A stretch of DNA of 64,000 bases from positions 204,111 to 268,110 of the forward strand of contig JAGWNK010000002.1 in the NCBI GenBank assembly GCA_028871345.1. Direction: 5' to 3'. A program made the position numbers and the translations under genes. This DNA comes from Alphaproteobacteria bacterium (GTDB taxonomy: Bacteria; Pseudomonadota; Alphaproteobacteria; Micropepsales; Micropepsaceae). Shown piece by piece: positions 61,454 through 64,000 of this stretch; positions within the stretch are counted from its first letter, which is position 1; every line of letters begins with the position of its first letter. The notes below the pieces were generated by a model, which was not told the DNA's origin, did not search any database, and saw only the letters and a program-made list of their open reading frames with translations.

Positions 61454-62931
61454 GCCCCATGGACCTGCAGCCGATTTCCACCACGACCGCCGCTCCCGCG
61501 ACCGATCTCGTGCGATGCGACACCCCCGAGGCCGCCTACGAGCGGCTGGTGGCGTTGTACGAGGACGCCATCGGCGAGATCGAGCGCAACTTCACGATCT
61601 TCTCGCACAATGAACCGGTGCCGTGGGGCGCCGCGCCGGTCTATCCCTACCTCAGCGTCGATGTGAGTTTCGGCGAGGGCGGACGGCTGGCGTCCAGCCT
61701 CGCCTTCGGCAAGGTGACGAGCCCCGGTCCCTATGGCACGACGATCACGGCGCCACGCTTGTTCCGCGATTACCTCATCGAGCAGCTCAGCCTGCTGACG
61801 CGCAACTACAAGGCCACCATCTTCGTCGGCAAGAGCCACACGCCGATTCCGCTGACCTTCGCCGTGGAACGTGCCGCATCGCAGATGGACGCCGAGCGGC
61901 GGATGCAGCTGGCGGAGCACTTCCCGCTGCCCCAACTCGATGCCGCGCACGACGCCATCGTCGACGGCGGGGCCTGGTACGGGCCGGGACCCGCGCCGCT
62001 GTCGTTGTTCTCGGCGGAGAGGATCGACTATTCGCTGCACCGTCTGCGCCATTACAGCGGCACCGATCCGCTCCACTTTCAGCGCTTCGTTCTGTTCACC
62101 AACTATCAGCGCTACATCGACGAGTTCATCCTCTATTGCCAGGGCGAGATCGCCGAAGGCCGGGCGTTGCGCTTCGTCGAGCCGGGCAACCGGATCACCG
62201 AGCCGGGCCAGGCACCGTCGATGCCGCCTCTGGCCAAGCTGCCGCAGATGCCCGCCTATCACCTGGTACAGGCGAACGAGGAGGGCATTACGCTCGTGAA
62301 CATCGGCGTGGGACCGTCCAACGCCAAGACGGTGACGGATCACCTGGCCGTGCTGAGGCCGCATGTCTGGCTGATGGTCGGCCACTGCGGCGGGCTGCGG
62401 GCCAACCAGCGGCTGGGCGATTACGTGCTGGCGCATGCCTACCTGCGCGACGATCAGGTGCTCGACGACATGCTGCCGCGCGAAATCCCGGTGCCGCCCA
62501 TCGCCGAGGTGCAGGTGGCGCTGGCACAGGCAGTAAGCGAGATCACGGCCGTCAAGGGACCAGTGTTGAAGGAGCGGCTGCGCACGGGCACGGTGGTCAC
62601 GACCTCGGACCGGAACTGGGAGCTGCGCTTCGCCCAGCAGGCGCGCCGCTTCAACCAATCGCGCGCCATCGCCATCGACATGGAATCGGCGACGATCGCC
62701 GCCAACGGCTACCGCTTCCGGGTGCCCTATGGGACGCTGCTGTGCGTGTCGGACCGGCCGCTGCACGGCGAGATCAAGCTCCCCGGCATGGCGGACACCT
62801 TCTACGAAGAGCGCGTCAGCCAGCACCTGCAGATCGGCATCCGGGCCCTGGAGCTGCTGCGCAAGGAAGCCCAGGCCGGCACACTGCACTCCCGCAAGCT
62901 GCGCAGCTTCACCGAGCCCGCGTTCCGGTAG
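61450..62931 (+). CDS. amn: AMP nucleosidase
   Basis: [79 protein letters not shown]. Confidence 0.95.
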   Translation: MSPMDLQPISTTTAAPATDLVRCDTPEAAYERLVALYEDAIGEIERNFTIFSHNEPVPWGAAPVYPYLSVDVSFGEGGRLASSLAFGKVTSPGPYGTTITAPRLFRDYLIEQLSLLTRNYKATIFVGKSHTPIPLTFAVERAASQMDAERRMQLAEHFPLPQLDAAHDAIVDGGAWYGPGPAPLSLFSAERIDYSLHRLRHYSGTDPLHFQRFVLFTNYQRYIDEFILYCQGEIAEGRALRFVEPGNRITEPGQAPSMPPLAKLPQMPAYHLVQANEEGITLVNIGVGPSNAKTVTDHLAVLRPHVWLMVGHCGGLRANQRLGDYVLAHAYLRDDQVLDDMLPREIPVPPIAEVQVALAQAVSEITAVKGPVLKERLRTGTVVTTSDRNWELRFAQQARRFNQSRAIAIDMESATIAANGYRFRVPYGTLLCVSDRPLHGEIKLPGMADTFYEERVSQHLQIGIRALELLRKEAQAGTLHSRKLRSFTEPAFR

Positions 62932-63000
62932 GCGCGCTGCATTCTCCCCGCGTGCTTGCGGATGTGCCATACTGCCTACGGACACGAGCCGGAGGGGGAC

Positions 63001-63402
63001 ATGAAGCACCTGCAAATCCTGGCGTTGGTTTGCCTTGCGGGTTCGCCGGCATTCGCCATTACCGATCTGCCGATGGACACGCCGACGACCGTCGGCGGCG
63101 TGGAGCTCGTCTGCACCGGCATCGGCGACAAAGCCGACGATCCGCGCTGGAAGAGCTATCCGCTCAAGCTCATCCTCGCCGGAAAGGCCGGGCAGTATGT
63201 GAGCGATGCGGACGTCACCGTGACCTCGGGCGGCAAGACCGTGTCGGAGATCCACTGCGGCGGACCGTGGATCCTGTTCAAGCTGAGCCCTGGCCGTTAC
63301 CACTTCGCAGGCACAATGGAAGGCACCACCGCTGCGACGGACGCGGTCGTCTCCGCGAGCAAAAAATCACTGGCTGTGCTGCGGTTTCCAGTAACGGAAT
63401 AG
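63001..63402 (+). CDS. Hypothetical secreted protein
   Basis: Signal peptide MKHLQILALVCLAGSPAFA; 133 aa; no recognised family. Confidence 0.75.
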   Translation: MKHLQILALVCLAGSPAFAITDLPMDTPTTVGGVELVCTGIGDKADDPRWKSYPLKLILAGKAGQYVSDADVTVTSGGKTVSEIHCGGPWILFKLSPGRYHFAGTMEGTTAATDAVVSASKKSLAVLRFPVTE

Positions 63403-63416
63403 ACGTTGCGGCGGCC

Positions 63417-63593
63417 ATGAGGGTTCATGACATGGAAAGAGTCAGGATCAGCAGCGGCTTCGGTTTCGCCCTGTGGTGCATCGGATGGCTGTTCACCATC
63501 GGCTATCTCAAGCTCGCCTTCTGGCCGGGAGCGTTGGCGCTTCTCCTCTGGCCATACGAAATCGGCGTCGCGCTACAATCCCTGCATCCGTAA
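63417..63593 (+). CDS. Small hypothetical membrane protein
   Basis: MRVHDMERVRISSGFGFALWCIGWLFTIGYLKLAFWPGALALLLWPYEIGVALQSLHP. Confidence 0.55.
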   Translation: MRVHDMERVRISSGFGFALWCIGWLFTIGYLKLAFWPGALALLLWPYEIGVALQSLHP

Positions 63594-63647
63594 ATGCAAC
63601 GACGAGCGAATGCGCGACGGCCGCGCACGTTGCGAGGAACTCAATGA

Positions 63648-63836
63648 TCAGCTGTGGCGCGCTTCGAAGAACAGCGCAATGCCGAGGAAGCCCGCGACGC
63701 CGGTGCAGATCCAACTGACGAAAATCGGGATGGCGTGCCCAGCGACCACGAGATCAAGACCGGTATAGGCGCGATAGGCGTGCATGGCGGCCATGATGAG
63801 CAGCACCAACGCGGCAATGACCGTGAACGGCTTCAT
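63648..63836 (-). CDS. Small hypothetical membrane protein
   Basis: MKPFTVIAALVLLIMAAMHAYRAYTGLDLVVAGHAIPIFVSWICTGVAGFLGIALFFEARHS; two hydrophobic helices. Confidence 0.65.
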   Translation of the reverse strand: MKPFTVIAALVLLIMAAMHAYRAYTGLDLVVAGHAIPIFVSWICTGVAGFLGIALFFEARHS

Positions 63837-63861
63837 GACGATCTCCCCTTTGAGTCGTCCG

Positions 63862-64000
63862 TTAAGAAGCCGGTTTGAGGGCTGATTTTGGTGCGAGGGT
63901 GGAGAAGATCGCGGCGAGGATCAGGGGCAAAAGAAGCCTCAGCCAGTTGAGGATGAGGCGGAGATTGTGGCCGACGGCGCTGAGCACGGCATTGGTGTGA
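63862..64000 (-). mobile_element. C-terminal end of an IS5-type transposase gene, truncated by the window edge
   Basis: Minus-strand frame HTNAVLSAVGHNLRLILNWLRLLLPLILAAIFSTLAPKSALKPAS* resembles C-termini of IS5-family transposases. Not in the ORF track because it lacks an ATG. Confidence 0.75.

Overview
High-GC, gene-dense chromosomal window that looks alphaproteobacterial. About 55 protein-coding genes are supported, plus one tRNA-Leu(CAG) and a truncated IS transposase at the right edge. Mostly housekeeping and metabolic genes: galE, trehalase, uppP, gltD-gltB, csoR plus a heavy-metal P-type ATPase, mtgA, queG, hisS-hisZ-hisG, pyrG, secG, tpiA, ppiD, trpE, and a purine-nucleoside salvage group (punA, deoB, amn) beside a TonB receptor and an S1/P1 nuclease. 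Main points for a second look: (1) palindromic repeat-like elements read in frame inside coding sequence, one in the propeptide of GltB and one in the linker of the P-type ATPase; (2) a 57-nt near-perfect palindrome abutting the 3' end of tRNA-Leu next to a GIY-YIG nuclease gene whose 3' end holds a second palindrome; (3) a four-gene ABC / LolA-like / beta-barrel operon behind a strong inverted-repeat operator, resembling an alternative Lol-like envelope export route; (4) a candidate nucleic-acid scavenging locus; (5) a DUF4279-like gene joined to pyrG and broken by an apparent 1-nt frameshift. No CRISPR array, prophage or complete mobile element was seen. All family calls come from reading motifs by eye; no database search was run.
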